Shown here in pieces: positions 16,376-22,919 of a stretch of 64,000 bases of DNA. Source of the DNA: Streptomyces sp. man185 (GTDB lineage: Bacteria; Actinomycetota; Actinomycetes; Streptomycetales; Streptomycetaceae); assembly GCA_002551355.1 (NCBI GenBank), contig NTHE01000010.1, positions 1-64,000 of the forward strand. The letters are read 5' to 3'. The notes beneath the pieces are model-generated. The model ran no database searches. It saw only the letters and a list, made by a program, of their open reading frames with translations, and had not been told where the DNA came from. The position numbers and the translations under genes are program-made. Position 1 is the first letter of the stretch, and each line of letters starts with the position of its first letter.

Positions 16376-17047
16376 TCAGCCGTGGCGGCCGCGGCGGACG
16401 GCGACGACGTTGTCCGTGACGGTCGCCGTCTCCCCGCCGGGCCCGGTGGCGGTCCGCTCGGGCGCGTGGCACCGCTCGGCGCGCCATCCGTCGTCGAGTT
16501 CCAGGGACGCGAGTACGTCGTCCGGGCTGGGGAACCGCACGTCCTCATGGCCGTCCCGCCAGGACCAGGGGGCGAGCGAGGCGTGCTCGACCAGGACGAG
16601 GAGACCACCGGGGGCGACGGCCTCGGCGGCGCGCCGGAGCACCTGGTCCCGGGGGATCTCCACAGGGGTGTGGAAGTAGCCGGCGGTGACCAGGTCGAAG
16701 GTCCCGTCGGGAAAGGACCGGGCCAGGTCGTGCCGGCTCGGGTGGACGCGGTCGGTCAGTCCGGCCGCGGCGGCCCCGGCGGCGACACGTCCCAGGGCGG
16801 TCGCGGAGACGTCGACCGCGGTGACGTCCCAGCCGAGCGAGGCGAGCCAGAGGGCGTCGCCGCCGTGCCCGCAGCCGAGGTCGAGGGCACGACCGCCGCC
16901 GCCGGGCCCGGGGGCCAGGGCGGTGACGACCTCGACCAGGACGGCGTTGGGCCGGGTGCCCCAGGTCGGGTCGACGCCGGCGTAGTGGTTCTCCCAGAAC
17001 GCGGCGGAGTCGGTGGTCTCGGTGGCACGGGTGGTGTCGCTGCTCAC
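16376..17047 (-). CDS. Class I SAM-dependent methyltransferase
   Basis: This 223-residue protein has the Rossmann methyltransferase core. Motif I is ALDLGCGHGGDALWLASLG at about residues 52-70, the acidic end of beta-2 is VTAVDVS, and motif IV is FDLVTAGYFHT. It resembles the thiopurine/tellurite-resistance group of small-molecule methyltransferases (WGTRPN near residue 28). The GTG start at 17047 is preceded by GAAAGGAAT. The frame stays open further upstream through the hexanucleotide repeat, but those codons give a low-complexity Lys/Gln/Arg stretch and no ribosome site. It is divergent from an XRE-cupin regulator that may control it. Confidence 0.85.
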   Translation of the reverse strand: MSSDTTRATETTDSAAFWENHYAGVDPTWGTRPNAVLVEVVTALAPGPGGGGRALDLGCGHGGDALWLASLGWDVTAVDVSATALGRVAAGAAAAGLTDRVHPSRHDLARSFPDGTFDLVTAGYFHTPVEIPRDQVLRRAAEAVAPGGLLVLVEHASLAPWSWRDGHEDVRFPSPDDVLASLELDDGWRAERCHAPERTATGPGGETATVTDNVVAVRRGRHG

Positions 17048-17069
17048 GGCAGATTCCTTTCGCTTCCGT

Positions 17070-17099
17070 TTTCTGTTTCTGTTTCTGTTTCTGTTTCTG
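17070..17099. repeat. Hexanucleotide microsatellite (TTTCTG)5 in a divergent promoter
   Basis: There are five exact tandem copies of TTTCTG between the methyltransferase start (17047, minus) and the XRE-cupin start (17166, plus). A simple sequence repeat of this A+T content is unusual in this genome context. Copy-number change would alter promoter spacing. Confidence 0.9.
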
Positions 17100-17165
17100 G
17101 GAGGAAGGTGCGCCGCAGCCTGCCGCCCTTGCAAGCTTCCATGCCGTTTCGGCAACCTGGGGCGT

Positions 17166-17807
17166 ATGGGAGACACGGCAGAACAGCCACCATCGGCATC
17201 GGGCGGCAGGAACCGGGACGGCGTCCTGGCGGCGGTGGGCCCCCGCCTGCGCGACCTGCGACGCAGACACGGCATGACGCTGGCCGAGCTGGCCGAGCGG
17301 ACCGGGATCAACGAGAGCACGCTGTCCCGCCTGGAGGGCGGCACGCGCAAGCCGACGCTGGAACTGCTGCTGCCGCTGGCGGAGGTCCATGCGGTCCCGC
17401 TGGACGAACTGGTGGGGGCGCCCCGCACGGGCGACCCCCGGATCCACATCCGCCCGGTCACGCGGGACGGCCTGACCTACGTACCGCTGAGCCGCCCGGG
17501 AGGCGTCCAGGCCCACAAACTGCTGATCCGCCCGAGCCCGGCGGGTAGGGAACCGACCCCGCGGACCCACGAGGGCTTCGAGTGGCTGTACGTCCTGGCC
17601 GGCCGGCTACGCCTGATCCTGGGCGACCGGACGCTGGTCCTGAAGCCGGGCGAGGCGGCCGAGTTCGACACGCACGTCCCCCACTGGCTCGGCTCCGACG
17701 ACGACCGGACGGTCGAACTCCTGGTCCTCTTCGGCCACCAGGGCGAACGGGCCCACCTGAGGGCCCGCCAGGAACCCCTGCGAGGATCGGCCGATGGGAC
17801 CCCATGA
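17166..17807 (+). CDS. XRE-family regulator with C-terminal cupin sensor domain
   Basis: This is a 213-residue transcription factor. A helix-turn-helix of the XRE type at about residues 24-80 (LRDLRRRHGMTLAELAERTGINESTLSRLE, a span cited by position) is followed by a cupin barrel at about 115-195 (RTHEGFEWLYVLAGRLRLI, then LKPGEAAEFDTHVPHWLG). In this family the cupin binds a small ligand and tunes repression. The divergent methyltransferase and the overlapping kinase gene are the natural targets. The coding sequence overlaps the next gene by 14 bases. I chose the ATG at 17166; the frame in front of it encodes the repeat region. Confidence 0.85.
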   Translation: MGDTAEQPPSASGGRNRDGVLAAVGPRLRDLRRRHGMTLAELAERTGINESTLSRLEGGTRKPTLELLLPLAEVHAVPLDELVGAPRTGDPRIHIRPVTRDGLTYVPLSRPGGVQAHKLLIRPSPAGREPTPRTHEGFEWLYVLAGRLRLILGDRTLVLKPGEAAEFDTHVPHWLGSDDDRTVELLVLFGHQGERAHLRARQEPLRGSADGTP

Positions 17808-18546
17808 GGCAGCATCCGTACGCCAATCGCCCTCCACCTGGCAACAGCCCTGCCCCGCACCGGCTTCGGCGGAACGCAGCGCCCTGACGGAAGCACTCGC
17901 GAAGCGCATACGGGACCGGGGCCCGGGTCGGCTCCTGGTCGGCATCGACGGCTTCACGGCGGCGGGAAAGACGAGCTTCGGCCACGAACTGGCTGAGCGG
18001 ATAGCGGAGTCGGGCCGACCGGTGCTCCGGGCCACGCTGGACGATTTCAAGAACCCGTGGAAGGACCGCCACCTGTACGACCGGGAGTCGGGCGAGGGCT
18101 ATTACCGCAACGCGTACGACTACGCCTCGGCCAGGCGCCTTCTGCTGGACCCCTGCCGGAACCCGGAGGCGACCCTCTGCGCACTGTGCTCGATCGACCC
18201 GCTGACGCAGAAGAACCACGCGGAGGAAACGGTCCCGCTCGCCCGGGACTCAGTCCTGATCGTGGACGGCGTCTTCGCGTTCCGCCCTGAGATCGACGCG
18301 TACTGGGACTTCCGGCTCTGGATGGACGTGGACGCCGAACTCTCCGTACGCCGGGGCGCGGAACGGGACCAGGACTGGGCGGGCTCGGACGCGGAGGCGA
18401 TCCACCGCGACCGGTACCTGGTGGCGGAGCGCCTCTACCTCGACGAGGTGGACCCGCTGCCGAGGATGGACGCGGTGGTGGACAACACGCACTTCGCGCG
18501 GCCACGCCTGATCACGACCTCGCAGAGCGGCTCGGCCCAGCGCTGA
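17794..18546 (+). CDS. Uridine kinase-like P-loop kinase
   Basis: The 250-residue protein has a Walker A loop GFTAAGKTS at residues 53-61 after an N-terminal helical lead. A DxxxFKNPW block (LDDFKNPWKDRHLYDRESGEGYY, about 87-109) looks like the nucleoside/substrate-binding segment of uridine kinase and phosphoribulokinase relatives. VDGVFAFRPE lies in the position of Walker B. It probably phosphorylates a nucleoside, sugar or pantothenate-like compound; the family is often found as an orphan in Streptomyces. The ATG at 17794 lies inside the previous gene and has GAGGA ahead, suggesting coupling to the XRE regulator. Confidence 0.75.
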   Translation: MGPHEAASVRQSPSTWQQPCPAPASAERSALTEALAKRIRDRGPGRLLVGIDGFTAAGKTSFGHELAERIAESGRPVLRATLDDFKNPWKDRHLYDRESGEGYYRNAYDYASARRLLLDPCRNPEATLCALCSIDPLTQKNHAEETVPLARDSVLIVDGVFAFRPEIDAYWDFRLWMDVDAELSVRRGAERDQDWAGSDAEAIHRDRYLVAERLYLDEVDPLPRMDAVVDNTHFARPRLITTSQSGSAQR

Positions 18547-18562
18547 TGCCGCCCCAATGACG

Positions 18563-18593
18563 TCGACATGGGCGATCACCTCCGGAATACTGG
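18563..18593 (+). promoter_or_regulatory. Promoter for a leaderless APH-family transcript
   Basis: TCGACA at 18563-18568 and TACTGG at 18588-18593 are separated by 19 bases. The start codon at 18600 lies 6 bases past the -10 hexamer and has no ribosome site, so translation is probably leaderless. Confidence 0.5.
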
Positions 18594-18599
18594 TCGCCC

Positions 18600-19346
18600 A
18601 TGGCTGAGGTCGAAGTAGTCGTCGCCCATTCCGAGCGCGCGACCCTCCGTGTCGGCGACGTGTTCCTGAAGGTGGACGCCGATCAGGCACGTATCGACGC
18701 CGAGGTCGCGGTGATGTCCCTCGCGCCGGTCCCGACCCCGAAGATCCTGTGGCGCCGCCCGCCCGTGCTCGCGATCGCCGCACTCCCGGGCACGACGCTC
18801 GGGCGTCTCGGCGGGCCGTCGACCGGCTCGCCGGCGGCGTGGGCCGCGGCGGGCGCCGCCATCAGGAGGCTGCACGACGCTCCGCTGCCGCCCCGGCCCG
18901 GCCGGGCGGGCCGCAGCACCGTCGGACTGTCGGCGGAGCTCGACGCCGAATGCGCGTCGCTCGTGGCGATGGGCCTCCTGCCCGCCGACCTGGTCACCCG
19001 TAACCGCCAGGTGGCCGAGACCGCGCTGCGGCCGTGGACTCCGGCGTTCACCCACGGCGACCTGCAGATCGCGCACGTCTTCGTCGACGGCGACGAGGTG
19101 ACGGGCATCATCGACTGGTCCGAGGCGGGCCGGGGTGACGCGCTGTACGACCTCGCCACCTTCACCCTCGGACACGAGGAGCGCCTCGACGACGTCCTTG
19201 CCGGCTATGGCGGCGATGTCGACCTCGACGTGATCCACGCGTGGTGGTCGTTGCGCAGCCTGCTGGCGGTCCGCTGGCTCATCGAGCACGGCTTCGACCC
19301 GTTCGCGCCGGGCTGCGAGGTCGACGTGCTGAGATCCCGGGTGTGA
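18600..19346 (+). CDS. Aminoglycoside phosphotransferase (APH)-family protein
   Basis: The 248-residue protein has the kinase-like APH fold. The catalytic loop is THGDLQIAHVF (Asp about residue 154) and the metal-binding segment IIDWSEAGRGDALYDLA (about 170-186). The N-lobe is short, with FLKVDADQAR supplying the ATP-binding Lys. Members phosphorylate antibiotics or, in primary metabolism, small alcohols such as choline, fructosamine or homoserine. Resistance cannot be inferred from fold alone. Translation seems leaderless. A GC hairpin follows the stop. Confidence 0.8.
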   Translation: MAEVEVVVAHSERATLRVGDVFLKVDADQARIDAEVAVMSLAPVPTPKILWRRPPVLAIAALPGTTLGRLGGPSTGSPAAWAAAGAAIRRLHDAPLPPRPGRAGRSTVGLSAELDAECASLVAMGLLPADLVTRNRQVAETALRPWTPAFTHGDLQIAHVFVDGDEVTGIIDWSEAGRGDALYDLATFTLGHEERLDDVLAGYGGDVDLDVIHAWWSLRSLLAVRWLIEHGFDPFAPGCEVDVLRSRV

Positions 19347-19360
19347 AGCTGCGCGGGTAC

Positions 19361-19378
19361 GCCGGACGGAAGTCCGGC
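19361..19378 (+). terminator. Hairpin after the APH-family gene
   Basis: GCCGGAC (19361-19367) pairs with GTCCGGC (19372-19378) around a GGAA loop, 15 bases past the stop codon. Confidence 0.5.
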
Positions 19379-19463
19379 AGGCCCGAGGCCCGGTCGGCAC
19401 CCGAGCGAGTCCGGGGGCATCCCCGGGTCAGGAAATCCGCGTGCGTCGGCGGGATGGGGGCGC

Positions 19464-19469
19464 TAACGT
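19464..19469 (+). promoter_or_regulatory. -10 element placing +1 at a short ORF start
   Basis: TAACGT at 19464-19469 lies 7 bases before the ATG at 19477. This is the spacing expected if transcription starts at that A and the short ORF is leaderless. No convincing -35 is visible. Confidence 0.4.
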
Positions 19470-19476
19470 CGCCCGT

Positions 19477-19545
19477 ATGAACGTCACCGGCCCCAGCACC
19501 ACCGCGACCGCGCGAGCGACCAGCTCGCCGGTTGCCGCCGCCTGA
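19477..19545 (+). CDS. Short upstream ORF before the AlaRS paralogue
   Basis: This is a 22-codon frame starting with ATG at 19477 and ending with TGA at 19543-19545. The product is dominated by Ala, Thr and Ser and ends SPVAAA. A 130-base stretch follows that can form a GAAA-tetraloop hairpin (GACCG/CGGTC, 19568-19581) and contains two ACGGTCCGT copies before the ribosome site of the AlaRS-like gene. A leader peptide whose translation reports alanyl-tRNA supply would fit. The alternative is a chance frame. No downstream in-frame fusion exists. Confidence 0.35.
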   Translation: MNVTGPSTTATARATSSPVAAA

Positions 19546-19675
19546 CTTTCGTCTCTCCACCCCCGGCGACCGGAAACGGTCCGTCGGCGGTGCCGTGGCC
19601 CCTGGCCCCGGCCGGGTGACTGAACGGTCCGTTCTCCGGTGCCTCCCCCCGCTGCCACGCGAAGGAGCCACCCCC

Positions 19676-20869
19676 ATGCGTACGGACCAACTCATCAGCA
19701 CGTTCGTCGAGTACTACGAGGAACGCGGCCACCGCCGGATCACCGGCTCGACCCTCCTCCCACCCCCCGGCGACTCCGTCCTCTTCACGACCTCCGGCAT
19801 GCACCCGCTCACCCCGTATCTGGAGGGCCGCCCCCATCCGCTGGGAAAGCGGCTGGTGAACGTGCAGCGCTGCCTGCGCACCACGGACCTGGACGAGGTC
19901 GGGGACGCCACCCACCTGACGGTCTTCGAGATGCTCGGCACCTGGTCGCTCGGCGACTACGGGGGCCCGCTCAGCCTCGACTGGGGATACGGGCTGCTCA
20001 CCGAGGGCCTGGGCATCGATCCCGGCAGGTTGCACGCCACGGTCCACGCCGGCGACGGCCGGACAGGGCCGGACACCGCTTCTCTCGAACTGTGGCAGGG
20101 CCTGGGCGTCCCCGTGGAACCCACAGTGGAGGACAACTGGTGGCCCAACAGCCCCGATGGTACTGACGGCAGTGACCGACCCGTCGGCCCCTGCGGCCCC
20201 GACTCGGAGATCTTCCTGTGGAGCGGCGAAGGCCCGCCGCAGTCGACGCCCACCCGCGACGACCGCTGGGTGGAGGTGTGGAACCACGTGATGATGACCC
20301 ACCGCCGACGCGCCGACGGCTCCCTGGTGCCGCTCCCCCGGCGCAACGTCGACACCGGCCTCGGCCTGGAGCGGCTGGCCTCCCTGCTCCAGGGCAAGCC
20401 GTCCGTCTTCGCCTGCGACGTCTTCGACCCCTGGCGCCGCCTCGTGCCGCCCTTGTGGCCCCTGGAGGAGCCCGACTGCCGTCTGGTCAGCGATCACCTG
20501 CGGTCGGCCGTCGTGGTGCTCGGCGACGGGGTACGCCCGGCCAACACGGGGCGGGGCTACGTGCTGCGCCGCCTGGTACGACGGGTACTCACCGTGCTCT
20601 GGCGGGAGGACCCCTCGCGCAGTCTCGGGGACCTGCCGGAAGAACTGGTCCGGCACACCGTGGACCATTTCCGGCAGGACATCCGCCCGGCCGAGGTGCT
20701 CCGGATGCTGCGCGAAGAAGAGCACAGGTTCCGCCGCCTCCTGGAGCGCGGACGGCACGTACTCACCCGTCCCCGCTTCCAAGGCACCCTGACCGAGGAG
20801 GACTTCCACTACCTCCACGACACCCATGGCCTGCCCCGCGACCTGATCACGAGCCTGCGCCAGGAGTGA
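19676..20869 (+). CDS. AlaRS-like class II synthetase core without editing domain
   Basis: The 397-residue protein corresponds to the N-terminal catalytic region of alanyl-tRNA synthetase. Motif 2 includes RCLRTTDLDEVGD and FEMLGTWSLGDY (about 62-103). GPCGPDSEIF and EVWNHVMM follow, then NVDTGLGLERL, and motif 3 is GRGYVLRRLVRR (about 286-297). It stops before the editing (HxxxH) and C-Ala domains of a full AlaRS (about 880 aa), so it cannot edit mischarged tRNA. It is presumably a paralogue of the housekeeping enzyme, used for amino-acid activation, stress or a specialised pathway. GAAGGAG lies 8 bases before the ATG at 19676. Confidence 0.8.
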   Translation: MRTDQLISTFVEYYEERGHRRITGSTLLPPPGDSVLFTTSGMHPLTPYLEGRPHPLGKRLVNVQRCLRTTDLDEVGDATHLTVFEMLGTWSLGDYGGPLSLDWGYGLLTEGLGIDPGRLHATVHAGDGRTGPDTASLELWQGLGVPVEPTVEDNWWPNSPDGTDGSDRPVGPCGPDSEIFLWSGEGPPQSTPTRDDRWVEVWNHVMMTHRRRADGSLVPLPRRNVDTGLGLERLASLLQGKPSVFACDVFDPWRRLVPPLWPLEEPDCRLVSDHLRSAVVVLGDGVRPANTGRGYVLRRLVRRVLTVLWREDPSRSLGDLPEELVRHTVDHFRQDIRPAEVLRMLREEEHRFRRLLERGRHVLTRPRFQGTLTEEDFHYLHDTHGLPRDLITSLRQE

Positions 20870-21185
20870 GGGCGCGCGGCTGATCGCGTCCCGGCACGAG
20901 CTGCCCGCAGATCTTGCCGAGCCCATGGGCGCGCGGGGCCCGACGGCGCACGCGGCCGGGATCCGCTGCCGCACGAGGAGATTTCGGCACGCTTGGCCGA
21001 GTTGCCGGGGTGGGTACGTGAAGGGGACACGATCACCCGCGCGTTCGGCATCCGGTACCACGGCGGCGTCGCGCTGGTCGTCAACCTCGCTGACGCCGAG
21101 CGACTCGTCGCCGACGGACTCCTGGCGCAGGAAAGCCTCGACCGGCTGCGCACTGACCTGGGCGACCGCACGAAGCAGCGCTCCT

Positions 21186-21217
21186 CCGAAGCTCGGGCCC
21201 TGAGCCCCGAGCTTCGG
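21186..21217 (+). terminator. 12-bp perfect hairpin
   Basis: CCGAAGCTCGGG (21186-21197) and its exact complement (21206-21217) enclose an 8-base loop. It is strong enough to end transcription from the AlaRS-like gene or the remnant. Confidence 0.55.
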
Positions 21218-21261
21218 TGCGGACGGTTCACTCTTCCGGGGGCGCGTGGGCGAGGCTCCAG

Positions 21262-21295
21262 CCCGAAGCTCGGGTTCCGAGACTCGGGCTTCGGG
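21262..21295. repeat. Second copy of the CGAAGCTCGGG inverted repeat
   Basis: CCCGAAGCTCGGG at 21262-21274 repeats the arm of the hairpin 76 bases upstream. It can pair through CCCGAAG with CTTCGGG inside CTCGGGCTTCGGG (21283-21295). The two hairpins share arms, so alternative pairings are possible. Confidence 0.6.
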
Positions 21296-21455
21296 ATGCG
21301 GGACCCGGGATGCGAGCGCCTTCTTTAACCGGCCGGTACAGGCGGGGGATTGGGAAACCCCCCTCACCTCCCCACCCCGTCACGGCCAGGCAGTATGACT
21401 AATCGTGACAGCTTGCGGCGCAGCGTCACGACTGCTTACGGTGCGAGAACCAAAC

Positions 21456-21491
21456 GACCCCGACGCGGTGTTACAGCACCAGGCCGGGGTC
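21456..21491 (+). promoter_or_regulatory. Nested hairpin in the presumed 5' leader of the HTH gene
   Basis: GACCCCG (21456-21462) pairs with CGGGGTC (21485-21491). An inner stem GGTG/CACC surrounds a TTACAG loop. It ends 34 bases before the ATG at 21526, whose own ribosome site is weak, so the fold might control translation. Further upstream CGTGAC (21404-21409) and GTCACG (21425-21430) form a spaced dyad. Confidence 0.35.
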
Positions 21492-21525
21492 TCACCACAA
21501 GATCGTTACCCAGAAAGCCGATCCC

Positions 21526-22599
21526 ATGGCTAACCAGCACACTAGCCCTGCCCTGCTCACCCCCGCACGCTCCGCCGCGCACCCGATGGCCAAGCCCGGC
21601 TACGGCAAACGCTCCGCGCCGGACCAACAGGTCCGTACCCGCGACGACTTCACTCTCCTCCCGACCCGCGAGCGCTACGTCGCCGGGTTCGTCGACCATC
21701 TCCCCGAGGGTGCCGCGATGAGCGTGAAGACCCTGTCCAAGCAGCTCCCGCTCTACGGGCAACAAGCCATCTCCACCGCCCTGACCGCCCTGTCCGTCGC
21801 CGGACATCTGCGGCGCGTACGGTGCGCGGTCGGCGCGGGCGACGAGACCCGCTGGGTCTTCCGCACCTTCTGGTCCCGCACCGCCCGCGACAACGAGTGG
21901 TGGAACACCTACCTCGCCGCCGAGAACGCCGCCCCGGCCATGAGCCCCGCGCCGGTCGCCCCAGCCCCGTACACCGCTGCCCTGCCGCCCTGGGGCCCGG
22001 CCGACGGCCCGCCGCCACCGGAGCCCTCTGCTCCTGTCTCCGTACCGGACCAGCGCTTCCCGGCCGAGCCCCCGGACACGGCCCCCGCGCCGGACCCGGA
22101 CCAGGGCACTGCACGGGCGAAGGCTCCGACCGCACCCCGCTCCTCCGCCTACCTCGCCCTGGCCCGCCTCGGCCGCAAGGACCACCGCCTGGCGTTGTCC
22201 GCCGACGACTGCGCCGTGCTGGAGCCGCAGGCAGCCGAATGGTTCGCCCGGGGTGTGGACGCCGAGTACCTGATCGCCGCGCTCACCGCAGGACTCCCCG
22301 ACCGGGTCGACGTCCCGGTCCGCTTCGTCCGCCGCCGCCTCGCCGACAAGATCCCGCCCCGGCTGTCCCCCGAGCACACCCCACCCGGGGCCCCGGCCCA
22401 CCGCGTCCTGATGGAGTGCACCGAATGCCGTGTCCCCGGCCGCCCCGAGGCGCTCCCCGACGGTCTCTGCCGCCCGTGCCGCGCCGACCACCAGTCCGGG
22501 GCCGGTGCGACGCCGATCCGCCCCACCGGGGCACCGGCCGACGCCCCCGACATCCGGGCGTACATCGCCGGGCTCCGCGACATGCTCAAGGCCCCATAG
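21526..22599 (+). CDS. Helix-turn-helix (MarR-like) protein with Pro-rich linker and C-terminal Cys cluster
   Basis: The 357-residue protein has three parts. An N-terminal winged-helix region (about residues 45-115: RYVAGFVDHLPEGAAMSVKTL, then QQAISTALTALSVAGHLRRV) has MarR-like character. A Pro/Ala-rich flexible linker covers about 135-205. The C-terminal part contains a helical RxxxADKIPPRL region and a CxxC-x(n)-CxxC pair (MECTECRVPGRP ... GLCRPCRAD) that may bind zinc. I recognise the type as a widespread Streptomyces paralogue family annotated as MarR/helix-turn-helix proteins, without known targets. The ATG at 21526 has only a weak upstream AGAAAG. Confidence 0.7.
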   Translation: MANQHTSPALLTPARSAAHPMAKPGYGKRSAPDQQVRTRDDFTLLPTRERYVAGFVDHLPEGAAMSVKTLSKQLPLYGQQAISTALTALSVAGHLRRVRCAVGAGDETRWVFRTFWSRTARDNEWWNTYLAAENAAPAMSPAPVAPAPYTAALPPWGPADGPPPPEPSAPVSVPDQRFPAEPPDTAPAPDPDQGTARAKAPTAPRSSAYLALARLGRKDHRLALSADDCAVLEPQAAEWFARGVDAEYLIAALTAGLPDRVDVPVRFVRRRLADKIPPRLSPEHTPPGAPAHRVLMECTECRVPGRPEALPDGLCRPCRADHQSGAGATPIRPTGAPADAPDIRAYIAGLRDMLKAP

Positions 22600-22919
22600 C
22601 GGTCATCTCGTTCGAGCCGTGCTTGGCCTCTTGGCCTAGGGCCCGTCGGCGTAAGGCGTGAGCCAGGCCGATGCGTAGCACTCCCCGGCACGGTCTGCAT
22701 CGATGAAGCAGGACCACAGACGGCCGCTGCGGCGATCGGTGGTCAGGACCGGACGAGCCGGGAAGCCTCGGATGTGAGCGCGGCGGTCGGCGGGTCCGTG
22801 CCGCGCGGCTCCGAACGAGTGGACTTGCCGGGGCGCGGCCGGTATGCGGTGCGGAGCCCGTGGGGCGGATGGTGTCGTTGCCGTCCTCTCCCCTCCCCGG
22901 CCTGGAAAGGCTTCCCGCC
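22600..22919. other. Intergenic region between the HTH gene and the serine hydrolase gene
   Basis: Of 320 bases, the first 80 have an irregular base pattern, and a minus-strand frame across them shows no family I can name. No terminator with a T-run is obvious. The part at 22700-22900 probably holds the promoter of the downstream gene but shows no clear -35/-10 pair. Confidence 0.3.

Larger units (their letters stand above)
20960..21328 (+). pseudogene. Decayed pterin-carbinolamine-dehydratase-like fragment
   Basis: In frame with the preceding gene, codons from about 20960 read DPLPHEEISARLAELPGW and then an RAFGIRYHGGVALVV segment. That is the start of a 4a-hydroxytetrahydrobiopterin dehydratase domain. 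After about 50 residues the similarity stops: the HHSD/YNKV active-site region and the final TH..GG segment are missing. There is no start codon with a ribosome site. The frame runs on through the inverted-repeat region to 21328. It is most likely a remnant; a divergent small protein is the alternative. Confidence 0.4.

Noticed and set aside
17048..17461. N-terminal extension of the methyltransferase through the TTTCTG repeat
   Set aside because: Would add low-complexity Lys/Gln or Arg/Asn repeats, run through the XRE-cupin gene on the other strand, and ignore the GAAAGGAAT ribosome site before GTG 17047.
22600..22740. Possible transposase remnant on the minus strand
   Set aside because: The irregular base pattern suggested decay, but no transposase motif or inverted repeat could be identified.
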